64,000 bases of DNA from Bacillota bacterium. Lineage in GTDB: Bacteria; Bacillota; Clostridia; Christensenellales; Christensenellaceae. Under the pieces are notes generated by a model that did not search any database, had not been told where the DNA came from, and worked only from the letters and a program-made list of their open reading frames with translations. This document shows, in pieces, positions 17,864 to 27,226 of the stretch. The stretch is taken from the NCBI GenBank assembly GCA_023408315.1, contig JAEYKI010000006.1, positions 1 to 64,000 of the forward strand, written 5' to 3'. Position 1 is the first letter of the stretch. Each line of letters starts with the position of its first letter. A program made the position numbers and the translations under genes.

Positions 17864-19072
17864 TCAAGAATACATGTTCTGGTACATGGTATAAATCGGC
17901 AGAATAATCGCAATCACAATAAACCCAATGATCACCGCCATAATAATGATCATCAGCGGTTCCACCATGGAAACCATCCGCTTGATCGCAATGTCGGACT
18001 CGTCGTCATAAAAGGCGGCCGTTTTTTCAAGCAGGCTGTCAATTTGGCCTGATTCCTCGCCTATGGCCACCATGGATTTAAACATAGGCGGAAAAACATC
18101 AAATTTGCGCAGCGACTGGCTTAAAGAAAGGCCTTTTTTAAGATCCTCGATCATAATGGCAACGCAGTCCGCAACATACCAGTTGCCAATTACACGGGAT
18201 ACCACTTCCAGGGCCACCAGCATGGATATGCCGCTGGATGTAAGCGTAGAAAGCGTATGCGCAAACTTGGCTGTTATAACCACCCGCCGCATCTTGCCTA
18301 CAATAGGCATATTAAGCAGTCCCTTATCCCAGCCCGACCTGGTGGAAGGCATCCTCTTCAATAAAAATACCAGTGCAGCTACCGCGGCTGCCACCAGCGC
18401 TACAACATACCACTGGTTTACCATAAAATCACTGATGGCAATGAGCGCCTGGGTAGGGCCGGGCAGCTGCGTGCCCGAAGTCGCAAACATGGAAACAAAC
18501 TGCGGAACCACAAAGGTTAGCATTCCAATAACAACAATGATGCAAAGGATGGCCAGAATAATGGGATATGTAAGCGAAGAACGGATACTGGCGGCGGTTT
18601 TGTACTGCTTTTCAAAATATTCCGCCATACGGTTCATCACCGCGTCCAGCGTGCCGCTTTCCTCTCCGGACTCCACCGAGCTGATGAGGTAAAACGGAAA
18701 AGCGTTTTCTTGGTTGCTCATTGCATGGTGCAGAGAAGAACCCCTGCGCACATCCTGCATCACCCCGTCCAAAACGTTTTTGACATGCTGGTTTGCGGTC
18801 TGCTGGCACAATACGTCCAGGCATTTCACAACGCTGATTCCGGCGTTCAGCATGGCGGCAAACTGCCTGCAAATTACGGATAATTCCTTTAAGGGGATTT
18901 TTCCGCCAAAAGTTATGGCGGCGGGCGCGGCTTCTTCTTCCAAAGAATAAGACAGGCAAAACAGACCCGCCTGCTTCAACTGGGCCTTAAAGCTTTCCGC
19001 CGTTTCTGCTTCTATGGCGCCCTGCATGTTTTTGCCGTCCACGTTTACCGCTTTATACAAATACCTAGCCAA
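17864..19072 (-). CDS. pilC: Type IV pilus inner-membrane platform protein
   Basis: A 402-residue polytopic protein of the GspF/PilC family, with two copies of the cytoplasmic domain plus membrane helix arrangement (domains about 50-175 and 255-375, a final helix at the C-terminus). TTG at 19072 is chosen because an AAGGGGGG site lies nine bases before it and the product then begins MARYLYKAV, like its family. A longer frame from a TTG at 19114 has no site. It leads the pilM-N-O operon. Confidence 0.88.
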   Translation of the reverse strand: MARYLYKAVNVDGKNMQGAIEAETAESFKAQLKQAGLFCLSYSLEEEAAPAAITFGGKIPLKELSVICRQFAAMLNAGISVVKCLDVLCQQTANQHVKNVLDGVMQDVRRGSSLHHAMSNQENAFPFYLISSVESGEESGTLDAVMNRMAEYFEKQYKTAASIRSSLTYPIILAILCIIVVIGMLTFVVPQFVSMFATSGTQLPGPTQALIAISDFMVNQWYVVALVAAAVAALVFLLKRMPSTRSGWDKGLLNMPIVGKMRRVVITAKFAHTLSTLTSSGISMLVALEVVSRVIGNWYVADCVAIMIEDLKKGLSLSQSLRKFDVFPPMFKSMVAIGEESGQIDSLLEKTAAFYDDESDIAIKRMVSMVEPLMIIIMAVIIGFIVIAIILPIYTMYQNMYS

Positions 19073-19162
19073 ATAAAACCAACCCCCCTTATTTTTATCG
19101 GCTTTTTTACCCAAAACTTAAATTGCGCATATGCCGCCACAAAAAAAGGTCATACTGCTATT

Positions 19163-19190
19163 AGTATAACACGTTTTTATATTTTACAAA
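19163..19190 (-). promoter_or_regulatory. Probable promoter of the pilCMNO operon
   Basis: TATACT (19163-19168) on the minus strand is preceded at 17 bases by the weak -35 TTTTGT, or at 15 bases by TTGTAA. It lies about 90 bases before the pilC start. Confidence 0.4.
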
Positions 19191-19250
19191 ATAATTTTAC
19201 TTTTTAGCAAAACCACTATTTTACAACAAATGCTTATATGTATGAACGAA

Positions 19251-19283
19251 AACACCCCGTCCGGTTACCCGGTCCGGGGTGTT
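19251..19283 (-). terminator. Terminator downstream of the dedA-family gene
   Basis: AACACCCCG (19251-19259) pairs with CGGGGTGTT (19275-19283), with an inner GGACC/GGTAACC hairpin. A short T run (TTTT) follows on the minus strand. Confidence 0.7.
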
Positions 19284-19296
19284 CCATCAAGCTGAA

Positions 19297-19965
19297 TCAG
19301 TTCGCTTCCGCATTCTTCTTTTCCTTGGATTTTTCATTCAGATACATGATTAACATGGGTATTACAGAAACAAACACAATCGCGAGTATCACCAGCGAAA
19401 AATTCTCTTTAATAAACGGAATATTGCCAAAAAAGTAACCGGCTGCCGTGCAGGCCGAAACCCAGGAAACGCCGCCAATAATATTGTAAAACATAAACCG
19501 CCCGTATGTCATGGTGCCAACGCCCGCCACAAACGGCGCAAAATCACGAACAAAAGGTATAAACCGCGATATGATCACAATTTTTCCGCCAAACTTTTCA
19601 AACATGGCATGGGCCTGCATCAAATGCTTTTTATTAAAAAAGCGATTTCCTTCCTTGCTGAATATTTTGGGTCCTATCGCCTTGCCTATGAAGTAATTGG
19701 TCATATTCCCCAAAATAGCAGCGGCTATCAGCACCACCACAATGATCCATATAAAGCTTTCGCCTAAAGATACAGTTGCGCCTGCCGCGGCCAGCGCGCC
19801 CGTAACAAAAAGCAGTGAATCGCCCGGCAAAAAAGGAAACACAACAATACCCGTTTCAATAAAAACAATCGCAAACAGTATTATATATGTCCATATGCCA
19901 AAGGTAGGAATCACATAGTTGCCAAGATAATGGTCCAAATGCAGCACGATATCAATAAAGTTCAT
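19297..19965 (-). CDS. DedA-family (SNARE-associated/VTT) membrane protein
   Basis: A 222-residue polytopic protein. It has the conserved ETGxxxxPFLPGD motif (about 37-49), the SRFIPFVRDFAPFVAG motif (about 138-153) and the GGVSW motif that follows. DedA proteins maintain membrane potential and recycle lipid carriers such as undecaprenyl phosphate or phosphatidylethanolamine. The length is normal. It is followed by a terminator and sits 61 bases from the export-protein gene upstream, so they may share a transcript. Confidence 0.9.
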   Translation of the reverse strand: MNFIDIVLHLDHYLGNYVIPTFGIWTYIILFAIVFIETGIVVFPFLPGDSLLFVTGALAAAGATVSLGESFIWIIVVVLIAAAILGNMTNYFIGKAIGPKIFSKEGNRFFNKKHLMQAHAMFEKFGGKIVIISRFIPFVRDFAPFVAGVGTMTYGRFMFYNIIGGVSWVSACTAAGYFFGNIPFIKENFSLVILAIVFVSVIPMLIMYLNEKSKEKKNAEAN

Positions 19966-20026
19966 TTAACCCTTCCCTGCCCGGCTCATCTTACCGACAG
20001 CCCAACATTTCAATAAATTTCGTCGA

Positions 20027-20512
20027 TTAAAACAGATGGTCAACGCCAAAAACTATGGCAAGAATCAGCAAGCCTGCCACAACATTGCCCAACAGGATAA
20101 CAGGCAGCGCCTTTTTCATCTTCATGTCCATCATGGCGCCTAGCAGAGAGCCCGTCCAAACACCTGTCCCAGGAAGAGGGATAGCAACAAAAACAAACAA
20201 TGCCCAATATCCGTATTTATCAATTTTCGCACGGTTCTTTTCAACTTTCCCCAGCAGCCAGTTTGAAAAACGGTTAAAGAGCTTGATCCTGCTTCTGGAC
20301 ATTCTGTGAATAATGGCTTTGATAAACAGCAAGATGAACGGAACGGGTATCGCGCAACCCAGTTCGGACAGAAAATAAAGCGTCCACCTTGGGATATCGG
20401 TTCCAAAACCAAAAGCAAGAATGGTTCCCTTCAATTCCCAAACCGGCACCATTGCAGTGCCAATAATTTTTAAGTAATCAAACATAGATGCTACAGTTGC
20501 AACTTCTGTCAT
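20027..20512 (-). CDS. Small multidrug export-type membrane protein (COG2426)
   Basis: A 161-residue protein with about four membrane segments. The pattern VPVWELKGTI near residue 22 and IPLPGTGVWTGSL near 112 are those of the small multi-drug export family, which is related to the VTT/DedA fold. The drug-export name rests on little experimental work. Its position beside a DedA gene suggests a shared membrane role. Confidence 0.8.
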   Translation of the reverse strand: MTEVATVASMFDYLKIIGTAMVPVWELKGTILAFGFGTDIPRWTLYFLSELGCAIPVPFILLFIKAIIHRMSRSRIKLFNRFSNWLLGKVEKNRAKIDKYGYWALFVFVAIPLPGTGVWTGSLLGAMMDMKMKKALPVILLGNVVAGLLILAIVFGVDHLF

Positions 20513-20603
20513 AGTGCCTCCGTTACTTTCTTTTTTTGCGCAACACGCCTATTGTAGCATGCACAAACGAAATTTGCCACCACTTGGGGCAACTGTTCAT
20601 AAA

Positions 20604-21533
20604 TTAGTCAAAAAGAGGTGTGGACATATAGCGTTCGGCCGCGTCGGGCAGAAGCACCACAATCGTCTTCCCCTGGTTTTCCGGCCGCGCAGCAACCTGC
20701 GCCGCTGCGGCCAGCGCCGCGCCGGACGATATGCCTACCGGCAGCCCTTCCAGCCTGGCCGCAAGCCGCGCCTCGTCAAACGATTTCGCGTCGGAAACGG
20801 CAATCACTTCGTCCACCACCTCCGCGTCATACACTGCCGGAACAAACCCCGCTCCCAGCCCCTGTATGGCATTGGGACCCGGTTTTCCACCGGAAAGAAC
20901 ATTGGAGCCGCCGGGTTCCACGGCAATAATCCGCACATCCGGATTTTTCTCTTTGAGCGCGCGGCCAACGCCCGCAAGCGTGCCGCCCGTTCCAACACCG
21001 GCAATAAATATATCCACTTCTCCGTCCGTATCCCGCCATATCTCCTGCCCGGTCGTCCGGTAATGCGCGTCCGGGTTGGCGGGGTTGTCAAACTGGCCGG
21101 GAATATAGGAACCCCTGATCTCTTCCGCCAGTTCTTTTGCCTTGGAGATTGCGCCTTCCATACCCAGTTTCCCGTCCGACAGCACCACCTGCGCGCCCAG
21201 GTGCCGGAGCATCTTCTGGCGCTCTATGCTCATGGTGTCCGGCATTACAATAATGGCCCCATAACCGCGCGCGGCGGCGGCAAACGCAAGCGCAATGCCG
21301 GTATTGCCGCTGGTAGGCTCTATGATCACCGAGCCTTTTTTCAAAAGCCCCCGCGCCTCCGCGTCTTCAATCATGGCCAGGCCAACCCTGTCCTTTACGG
21401 AGAACAATGGGTTCGCGTATTCAAGCTTGGCTATGATCCGCGCTTTTGCACCTTTTTCACGCGCATACCGCCCAAGGTTCAGCATGGGCGTATTTCCGAC
21501 CAGATCGGTCAGGCTATCTGCAATTTTTTTCAT
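20604..21533 (-). CDS. cysK: Cysteine synthase (O-acetylserine sulfhydrylase)
   Basis: It makes L-cysteine from O-acetylserine and sulfide with PLP. In its 309 residues the Schiff-base Lys lies in the SVKDR motif (about 45-49), the substrate loop is PTSGNTG (about 73-79), the PLP phosphate loop is GTGGT (about 178-182), and the C-terminus ends ERYMSTPLFD as in other CysK proteins. Divergent from the TrmB regulator at 21683. Confidence 0.93.
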   Translation of the reverse strand: MKKIADSLTDLVGNTPMLNLGRYAREKGAKARIIAKLEYANPLFSVKDRVGLAMIEDAEARGLLKKGSVIIEPTSGNTGIALAFAAAARGYGAIIVMPDTMSIERQKMLRHLGAQVVLSDGKLGMEGAISKAKELAEEIRGSYIPGQFDNPANPDAHYRTTGQEIWRDTDGEVDIFIAGVGTGGTLAGVGRALKEKNPDVRIIAVEPGGSNVLSGGKPGPNAIQGLGAGFVPAVYDAEVVDEVIAVSDAKSFDEARLAARLEGLPVGISSGAALAAAAQVAARPENQGKTIVVLLPDAAERYMSTPLFD

Positions 21534-21603
21534 CTTATATCTCCATTCGGTTTGAATGCCTATTGCTGATTATATCAAAAAAACGGATTTTTTAAAACAG
21601 GAA

Positions 21604-21632
21604 TTGACAACTTTGGCTATCGCATGTATAGT
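21604..21632 (+). promoter_or_regulatory. Sigma-A promoter of the trmB-lysA pair
   Basis: TTGACA (21604-21609) and TATAGT (21627-21632) are separated by 17 bases. The start codon follows about 50 bases downstream. Confidence 0.82.
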
Positions 21633-21682
21633 GTTCTTATAAAGGAACAACGTTTAACAGGATAAAACGCTAAAGGAAGGCC

Positions 21683-22372
21683 ATGGATATCATTGAAATG
21701 CTGATTGCCTTTGGCTTAACCAGGCAGGAAGCAAACGTATATATCACACTGCATACGGAAGGCGCCCTCACGGGATATGAGGTATCCAAACTCACCGGCA
21801 TATCGCGTTCAAACGCCTATACCACTTTGGCTTCCCTGGTGGACAAAGGCGCGGCATGTATTATAGAGGGTTCGGCCACGCGCTATGCCCCGCTTTCCCC
21901 AGACGAATTCTGCCGCAACAAAATACGCCAGCTCAGCGATCTTAAACGCCAAATCGTATGCGGCATGCCTTTGCTAAAAGAAGAAACGGAAGGGTATATC
22001 ACCATCCGTGGAGACAGGCATATTGGCGCAAAGATCCGGAACATGATTGCAGACGCGCAGCTTCGGCTATACCTGTCCCTTTCCTCCCGGCACTTAAAAG
22101 CCTTTGAGTCCGAGCTTTCGGAAGCCATAACACGCGGGCTTAAGGTAGTGATTATTACAAACCGGCCCTATACGCTGCCCGGCGCCATTCTGTATTACAC
22201 GGATGCCTCCGACGGACAGATACGCCTAATTTGCGATTCGCAGATCGTTTTGACCGGCGAGGTTGGCGGCGGGGACGAATCCACCTGCCTGTTTTCCAAG
22301 AAGCAAAACCTGGTGGACCTGATCAAGGAATCCATCAAAAACGAGATCAAGCTGATTGAGCTTTCATTATAA
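21683..22372 (+). CDS. TrmB-family transcriptional regulator
   Basis: A 229-residue protein. It has an N-terminal winged helix of the TrmB/MarR type (about 5-70, with the recognition helix near SRSNAYTTLASL) and a C-terminal phospholipase D-like effector domain (about 100-225). TrmB proteins often sense sugars, but this ligand is unknown. It leads the decarboxylase gene by 25 bases under one promoter, so it may control that gene. Confidence 0.83.
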   Translation: MDIIEMLIAFGLTRQEANVYITLHTEGALTGYEVSKLTGISRSNAYTTLASLVDKGAACIIEGSATRYAPLSPDEFCRNKIRQLSDLKRQIVCGMPLLKEETEGYITIRGDRHIGAKIRNMIADAQLRLYLSLSSRHLKAFESELSEAITRGLKVVIITNRPYTLPGAILYYTDASDGQIRLICDSQIVLTGEVGGGDESTCLFSKKQNLVDLIKESIKNEIKLIELSL

Positions 22373-22397
22373 TCTATAACGGCAAGGAGATGCGCCA

Positions 22398-23648
22398 TTG
22401 AAAAAACCGTTTGTAACCCTGGAGCAATTAAATGAAATAATAAAAACGTATCCCACTCCCTTCTATTTGTACGACGAAAAAGGCATACGCGAAAACGCAC
22501 GGGAACTTATGCGGGCATTCTCCTGGAACAAGGGATACAGGGAGTATTTTGCCGTGAAAGCCACGCCCAATCCGGTGATATTGCAGATATTAAAAGAAGA
22601 GGGCTGCGGCGCGGATTGTTCTTCTTATACAGAGCTGCAGCTTAGCCAGGCAGCCGGCTTTTCCGGCCGGGATATTATGTTTTCCTCCAACGCCACCCCC
22701 CAGGAGGACTACCAACTGGCTTCAAAACTGAACGCCATCATCAACCTGGACGATATTACGGATATAGACCATCTTAAAAAGCTGGGGCCGCTGCCTAAAA
22801 CGCTGTGCTTCCGCTTTAACCCCGGCGGCAACTTTACCATACAGAACGATATTATGGATAATCCGGGCGAAGCCAAGTATGGCATGACGCACAAGCAAAT
22901 CGTCTCCGCCTGCCGGGCCGCCATCCGCGAAGGGGTTACAGAATTTGGCCTGCACGCGTTTTTGGTAAGCAATACCACGCACGAGGATTATTACGCATAC
23001 CTGGCCCGCATTTTATTCAAGCTGGCCGTGGAACTGAAACAGGCGGGAGCGGACGTGACGTTCGTCAACCTTTCGGGCGGCATCGGCATCCCCTACAAGC
23101 CGGACCAAAAGAAAGCGGACATCTTCCACATCAGCGAAGGCGTGCGCCGCGAATACGAAAAGATACTCGTGCCCGAAGGCCTGGGACACGTTTCTCTGTT
23201 TACAGAGCTTGGGCGCTACATGCTGGGGCCATACGGGTGCCTTGTTTCCCGCGTGATCCATGAAAAACAGACCTACAGAAACTACCTGGGCCTGGACGCC
23301 TGCGCCGCGAACCTGATGCGGCCCGCCATGTATGGCGCGTACCACCACATCACCGTAATGGGCAAGGAAAACGAACCTGCCAAGCATACATACGACGTGA
23401 CCGGCGGCCTGTGCGAGAACAACGATAAATTCGCTGTAAACCGCAAGCTGCCCAAAACAGGGATTGGCGATCTGCTCCTGATCCACGATACCGGCGCGCA
23501 CGGATTTGCAATGGGCTATAATTATAATGGCAAATTGCGCTCCTCTGAATTGCTTTTAAAGGAAGACGGCAGCGTGCAGATGATCCGCCGCGCGGAAACC
23601 CCTGCGGATTACTTCGCAACGTTTGATTTTATGAATCTTAAATTCTAG
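22398..23648 (+). CDS. lysA: Diaminopimelate decarboxylase-like, PLP-dependent (fold III)
   Basis: A 416-residue fold III enzyme. The PLP Lys lies in YFAVKATPNP (about 49-58), the glycine loop is SGGIGIPY, the dimer-partner motif is ELGRYMLGPYG and the active-site Cys of the partner is in the GGLCENND segment. LysA, which turns meso-diaminopimelate into lysine, is the closest fit. A related carboxynorspermidine or amino-acid decarboxylase cannot be excluded, because the usual HVGSQ-type motif is replaced by HAFLVSNT. It begins with TTG, supported by AAGGAG nine bases upstream. Confidence 0.72.
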   Translation: MKKPFVTLEQLNEIIKTYPTPFYLYDEKGIRENARELMRAFSWNKGYREYFAVKATPNPVILQILKEEGCGADCSSYTELQLSQAAGFSGRDIMFSSNATPQEDYQLASKLNAIINLDDITDIDHLKKLGPLPKTLCFRFNPGGNFTIQNDIMDNPGEAKYGMTHKQIVSACRAAIREGVTEFGLHAFLVSNTTHEDYYAYLARILFKLAVELKQAGADVTFVNLSGGIGIPYKPDQKKADIFHISEGVRREYEKILVPEGLGHVSLFTELGRYMLGPYGCLVSRVIHEKQTYRNYLGLDACAANLMRPAMYGAYHHITVMGKENEPAKHTYDVTGGLCENNDKFAVNRKLPKTGIGDLLLIHDTGAHGFAMGYNYNGKLRSSELLLKEDGSVQMIRRAETPADYFATFDFMNLKF

Positions 23649-23975
23649 CATTTTTGTGGCTGCGCCCCGCGCCCCCGCTTTTTTTCTGAAGAAAAGGCAA
23701 AAGACTTCAATGCAAAATGCCATTTACAATGGCATTTTGAGACAGAAATAGAACAAAAAACTATTGTGGCGGTATAAACACAATAAATAAACGGGCAATT
23801 AACGGAATCGCCCGTTTTTGTTGTATTCAAAATACATCTAGTCAAGCGTCCGAGAATCGGCGCTTATTTTAGAAATTGACCGTCTTTACATAGGAGGACA
23901 TGAAAAGAGAAAAGAAAAACAGAATATTATGTTATAGTAATATATAATAAATTTTACCAATGGATGTTAATATAG
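23649..23975. other. Gene-free stretch with two hairpins and a tiny reading frame
   Basis: A perfect 11-base inverted repeat (23714-23738) and a terminator (23789-23820) lie here. A 15-codon frame at 23900-23947 (starting MKREKK) is preceded by AGGAGG directly upstream, which suggests a leader peptide before the AraC gene. It is too short for any product call. Confidence 0.5.
23789..23820 (+). terminator. Terminator downstream of lysA
   Basis: AAACGGGC (23789-23796) pairs with GCCCGTTT (23810-23817), and a T run continues. Confidence 0.78.
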
Positions 23976-24854
23976 ATGGAGTGGTTAAAACGATTTTCAC
24001 AGGCAATTGGTTATATCGAGCAAAATCTTGACAGCGAAATCAGCTATGAGGAAGCCGCTAAGATTGCCTGCTGTTCAACAAATTATTTTCACAGAATGTT
24101 TTCCTATGTTGTCGGGATTCCTCTTTCGGAGTATATTCGTCAGCGGCGCATGACTCAGGCAGCCTTCGATTTACAAAACAGTAATGAAAAGGTACAGGAT
24201 ATTGGGGCGAAATACGGATATATATCCCCGGCGTCATTTCATCGTGCCTTTCAGGCCGTTCACGGCGTATCTCCTTCGGCGTCAAGATTACCCGGTACCG
24301 AACTTAATTCCTATCCACAATTGCATTTCTCGGTATCAGTCGGTGGTACCGGCAGGCTTCGCTATCGTATAGAGGAACGGGAAGCAATGCGGTTTGTAGG
24401 AGTTACCTTGCCGTTGCCCAACAATATTTCTCAATACGAAAAACATTACGGTAAGTTTTGGAAAGAGCTGGCCGCTAATGGCATGCTTCGCAAGATAATT
24501 GAACTTGACGGTAATATGGATTCGACCGTCTGCGGACTTATAAGTGATGTTGACCCCCGAAATCCATTGTATTACCTAGCAGTTCAAACAGATAAGCCTA
24601 AACCACGTAATATGTCCGAGATAGTGATACCGGCCACAAAATGGGCGATATTCACATACTTTGGAAGGCAACTGCTGACTTATGAGGAAGCCAATAAACG
24701 ATTTTTTACTGAATGGCTGCCATTTACTGATTATGAAACAGCCCAAACTGCTGAGATGAAGGTATACCCTGCTCGCGAGGTATTTACACATCCTTTTGAA
24801 TACTGTTCAAAATGTGAATTCTGGATAGCTGTAAAAAACGAACAGAAAAGATGA
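23976..24854 (+). CDS. AraC-family regulator with a GyrI-like effector domain
   Basis: A 292-residue protein: two helix-turn-helix units (about 10-105) with the classical second-unit pattern VQDIGAKYGYISPASFHRAFQ (near 72-92), then a SOUL/GyrI-like ligand domain (about 125-288). The plan is that of Rob/BltR-type regulators that sense drugs or small hydrophobic compounds. The gene is more AT-rich than the DNA to its left and directly precedes a decayed gene and an ECF transporter component. I see no strong ribosome binding site. Confidence 0.85.
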   Translation: MEWLKRFSQAIGYIEQNLDSEISYEEAAKIACCSTNYFHRMFSYVVGIPLSEYIRQRRMTQAAFDLQNSNEKVQDIGAKYGYISPASFHRAFQAVHGVSPSASRLPGTELNSYPQLHFSVSVGGTGRLRYRIEEREAMRFVGVTLPLPNNISQYEKHYGKFWKELAANGMLRKIIELDGNMDSTVCGLISDVDPRNPLYYLAVQTDKPKPRNMSEIVIPATKWAIFTYFGRQLLTYEEANKRFFTEWLPFTDYETAQTAEMKVYPAREVFTHPFEYCSKCEFWIAVKNEQKR

Positions 24855-24865
24855 AAGTGGAATAT

Positions 24866-25225
24866 ATGGATTTATTTAATATTCCCGAACAACCATAAAT
24901 ATCCTGTGCTGGTGAGCATACCACATAGTGGTACCTTTGTACCAAATGACATACGTTTCAACTATGTTACCTGGAGTGGTTTTGTCCAGCACGGATTGGT
25001 TTCTTAAAGAACTGTATGCTTTTTTACCCGACATGGGCACCACGGTCATATCGCCTAATATCAGCCGGTATGTTATAGATCTCAACCGGGTCAAGACCGA
25101 AGACATAACAGGTATGGATTTCTGGACAAAACTGGGATGAAACGCTCTTTGTTGCAGCACAGGTTAAACTTCAGGCCGTACTTACCAGGCTGCTCAATGA
25201 AGCAGAGGGAAATGATGAATTTTAG
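24866..25225 (+). pseudogene. Decayed N-formylglutamate amidohydrolase-like gene
   Basis: The reading is broken over three frames. First MDLFNIPEQP then a stop. Then HKYPVLVSIPHSGTF, the zinc-binding N-terminal signature of the N-formylglutamate amidohydrolase family (here only VLVSIPHSG is conserved). Then TDWFLKELYAFLPDMG and ISRYVIDLNR in another frame. A final open piece, KLQAVLTRLLNEAEG, ends at 25225 and looks like a C-terminus. There are at least two frameshifts and an internal deletion of most of the enzyme. Confidence 0.72.
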
Positions 25226-25787
25226 TAAAACACAGAAAATTGCCTATATGGCTTTGCTTATTGCATTGCAAGTAATATTGGGGCGTTTTGCAGGTATTAT
25301 GACGCCCATAGTATCAATCAGTTTCTCTTTTGTGCCACTGGCTATAAATGCAATCGTATTCGGCCCCGTTTGCGCAACTGTCAGTTCGGCAATTGCTGAC
25401 ATTCTCGGCGCGCTTTTGTTTCCGCAAGGATTAGGCATCTATTTTCCGGGTTATACCGTGTCTGCTGCCCTGAACGGATTGGTATACGGCCTCATACTTT
25501 ACCGTAAACCTAAACAATTATGGCGTATTATTTTAGTTTGTATTGTTCAAGGCGTTTTTATTAGTTTAGGATTGAGTACATATTGGGTGCATATGATGAC
25601 CGGTGAAGGTTATCTGGCGGTATTACCGGCGCGTATCCTACAAAATGCAATCATGATCCCAGTCAAAGCACTGGTAATTTGGATTCTTGCATACCGCCTT
25701 ACTCCATATATATGGAAATTAGCTATTCCCGAACTTAATAAGCGTAAAAATGAAAAGGCCGTAGAGCCTTTGGATAAAAATTTGTAA
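25212..25787 (+). CDS. ECF transporter S component, folate-like
   Basis: A membrane protein of about 191 residues with five to six helices. The N-terminal pattern MALLIALQVILGRF and the SFSFVPLAINAIVFGP segment are those of substrate-capture (S) subunits, closest to the FolT group. It needs an energising module encoded elsewhere. ATG at 25212 or 25215 is chosen because AGAGGG lies upstream. A longer frame from 25137 reads through the pseudogene. Substrate assignment to folate is tentative. Confidence 0.75.
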   Translation: MMNFSKTQKIAYMALLIALQVILGRFAGIMTPIVSISFSFVPLAINAIVFGPVCATVSSAIADILGALLFPQGLGIYFPGYTVSAALNGLVYGLILYRKPKQLWRIILVCIVQGVFISLGLSTYWVHMMTGEGYLAVLPARILQNAIMIPVKALVIWILAYRLTPYIWKLAIPELNKRKNEKAVEPLDKNL

Positions 25788-25794
25788 TATTACT

Positions 25795-25819
25795 AAAAAA
25801 AGAGAGCTTGCGCTCTCTT
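25795..25819. terminator. Bidirectional terminator
   Basis: AAGAGAGC (25800-25807) and GCTCTCTT (25812-25819) flank TTGC, with an A run to the left. It separates the convergent ECF and mtnP genes. Confidence 0.72.
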
Positions 25820-25833
25820 CCCTTTATCTTTGA

Positions 25834-26571
25834 CTAAAATGATTCCACTGTTTTGATCAGCAGCTTCTTCACTTTTTCCGCATTCTCGCTCATTCTCTTT
25901 AAAACCAGCTCCATGGATACCGATTCCTCGCCTTCCTTCCAGCAGTCGTAATCCGTCACCATGGCAATGGACTGGTACGGGATGCCCAGTTCATTGGCGA
26001 GAGAAACTTCCGGCACCGTGGACATATTGATCAGTTCCGCGCCCACCAGTTGGAACATTTTTGATTCCGCCTTGGTGGAAAACCTGGGGCCTTCAATGGT
26101 AATCATGGTGCCCTTTGTATGGTGCTTAAATCCAAAATCACTTGCCACAGCAATCAGTTTTTTCCGCAATTCCGCGTCAAACGGCTCAGCCATGGGGGTG
26201 TGTACAACTTCGTCCTCAAAAAACGTCAGCGTCCGCAGTTTGGTCCAGTCAATAAACTGATCGATAAAACACAAGTCGCCCGGCTCCATCTCTTCCTTCA
26301 GGGAGCCGCAGGCCGTGGTTGCCAGTATATGCGTGCAGCCAGCCTCTTTTAAGGCCCAAATGTTGGCGCGGAAAGGCACCTTGGTGGGCGATATGCTGTG
26401 CTGCTTGGAATGCCTTGCCAAAATCACAACTTCTGTGCTGCCAATGGTCCCGCACACCAGCCTGTCCGACGGTTTGCCATAGGGCGTGTCCATTTCAATT
26501 TCTTTCGGATTCTTTAAAATATCGGGGTCGTCCAGGCCGCTGCCGCCAATAATACCTATTTTATTCGCCAT
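25834..26571 (-). CDS. mtnP: S-methyl-5'-thioadenosine phosphorylase
   Basis: It cleaves methylthioadenosine to adenine and methylthioribose-1-phosphate. The 245 residues carry the phosphate-binding GGSG near the start, the RHSKQHSISPTKV region, the TTACGSL motif and the nucleoside-binding NMSTVPEVSLANE. It overlaps apt by 11 bases, so the adenine it releases is recaptured by its neighbour. The other product feeds MtnA (756-1844). MTA would arise from SpeE (39298-40152). Confidence 0.9.
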   Translation of the reverse strand: MANKIGIIGGSGLDDPDILKNPKEIEMDTPYGKPSDRLVCGTIGSTEVVILARHSKQHSISPTKVPFRANIWALKEAGCTHILATTACGSLKEEMEPGDLCFIDQFIDWTKLRTLTFFEDEVVHTPMAEPFDAELRKKLIAVASDFGFKHHTKGTMITIEGPRFSTKAESKMFQLVGAELINMSTVPEVSLANELGIPYQSIAMVTDYDCWKEGEESVSMELVLKRMSENAEKVKKLLIKTVESF

Positions 26572-27082
26572 CGTAGCTCACCAGCCAATGCAGTTTATAC
26601 TTGGATAATTTTTCTCTTCCGCCCAAAAACGGCAGATCCACAATAAAGCTGATGCCAGCCACTTCGCCTCCCAGACGCTCAACCATTTTAACGGTGGCTT
26701 CCAGGGTACCACCGGTTGCCAGCAGGTCGTCAACAATCAACACTTTCTCGCCTTTTGTTATGGTATCCTCGTGCATGCACAGGGTATCCATGCCATATTC
26801 TTTTGCGTAGCTTTCCTTAATACATTTATAAGGCAGCTTTCCTTCCTTGCGCACCAGGCTCACGCCGCATCCTATGTTATATGCAATGGGCGTAGCCAGC
26901 AGAAACCCGCGGGCGTCAATCGCCACAATTTTGTCTATTTTTGTTTCTTTAAAAGGCTCGGCCATAGCGTCCACCACATACTTTAAAAGCTTCGCGTCCT
27001 GCAGCAGGGTGGTGATATCATAAAAAAGAATGCCTTTGATTGGCCAGTCAGGAACTCCCCGGATAAAAGGTTTTAAATCCAT
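26561..27082 (-). CDS. apt: Adenine phosphoribosyltransferase
   Basis: It turns adenine and PRPP into AMP. The 173 residues match the family and the PRPP-binding motif is VLIVDDLLATGGT (about 114-126). It is followed by mtnP with an 11-base overlap, so they are translationally linked. Upstream, the gene is preceded by AGGAGG close to the start codon. Confidence 0.93.
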   Translation of the reverse strand: MDLKPFIRGVPDWPIKGILFYDITTLLQDAKLLKYVVDAMAEPFKETKIDKIVAIDARGFLLATPIAYNIGCGVSLVRKEGKLPYKCIKESYAKEYGMDTLCMHEDTITKGEKVLIVDDLLATGGTLEATVKMVERLGGEVAGISFIVDLPFLGGREKLSKYKLHWLVSYDGE

Positions 27083-27226
27083 AGAACTTTGCTAACCTCC
27101 TGTGTGATTTTTGATTATTATAACTGTTCAAGTATATCACGCAGGCAAATGTGTTGCAAGATATTTGCCATTTCTGGCGGTTTCCGGGCATACAAACAAC
27201 GGGCGCTTCCGCCCGTCTTGTTCTTA

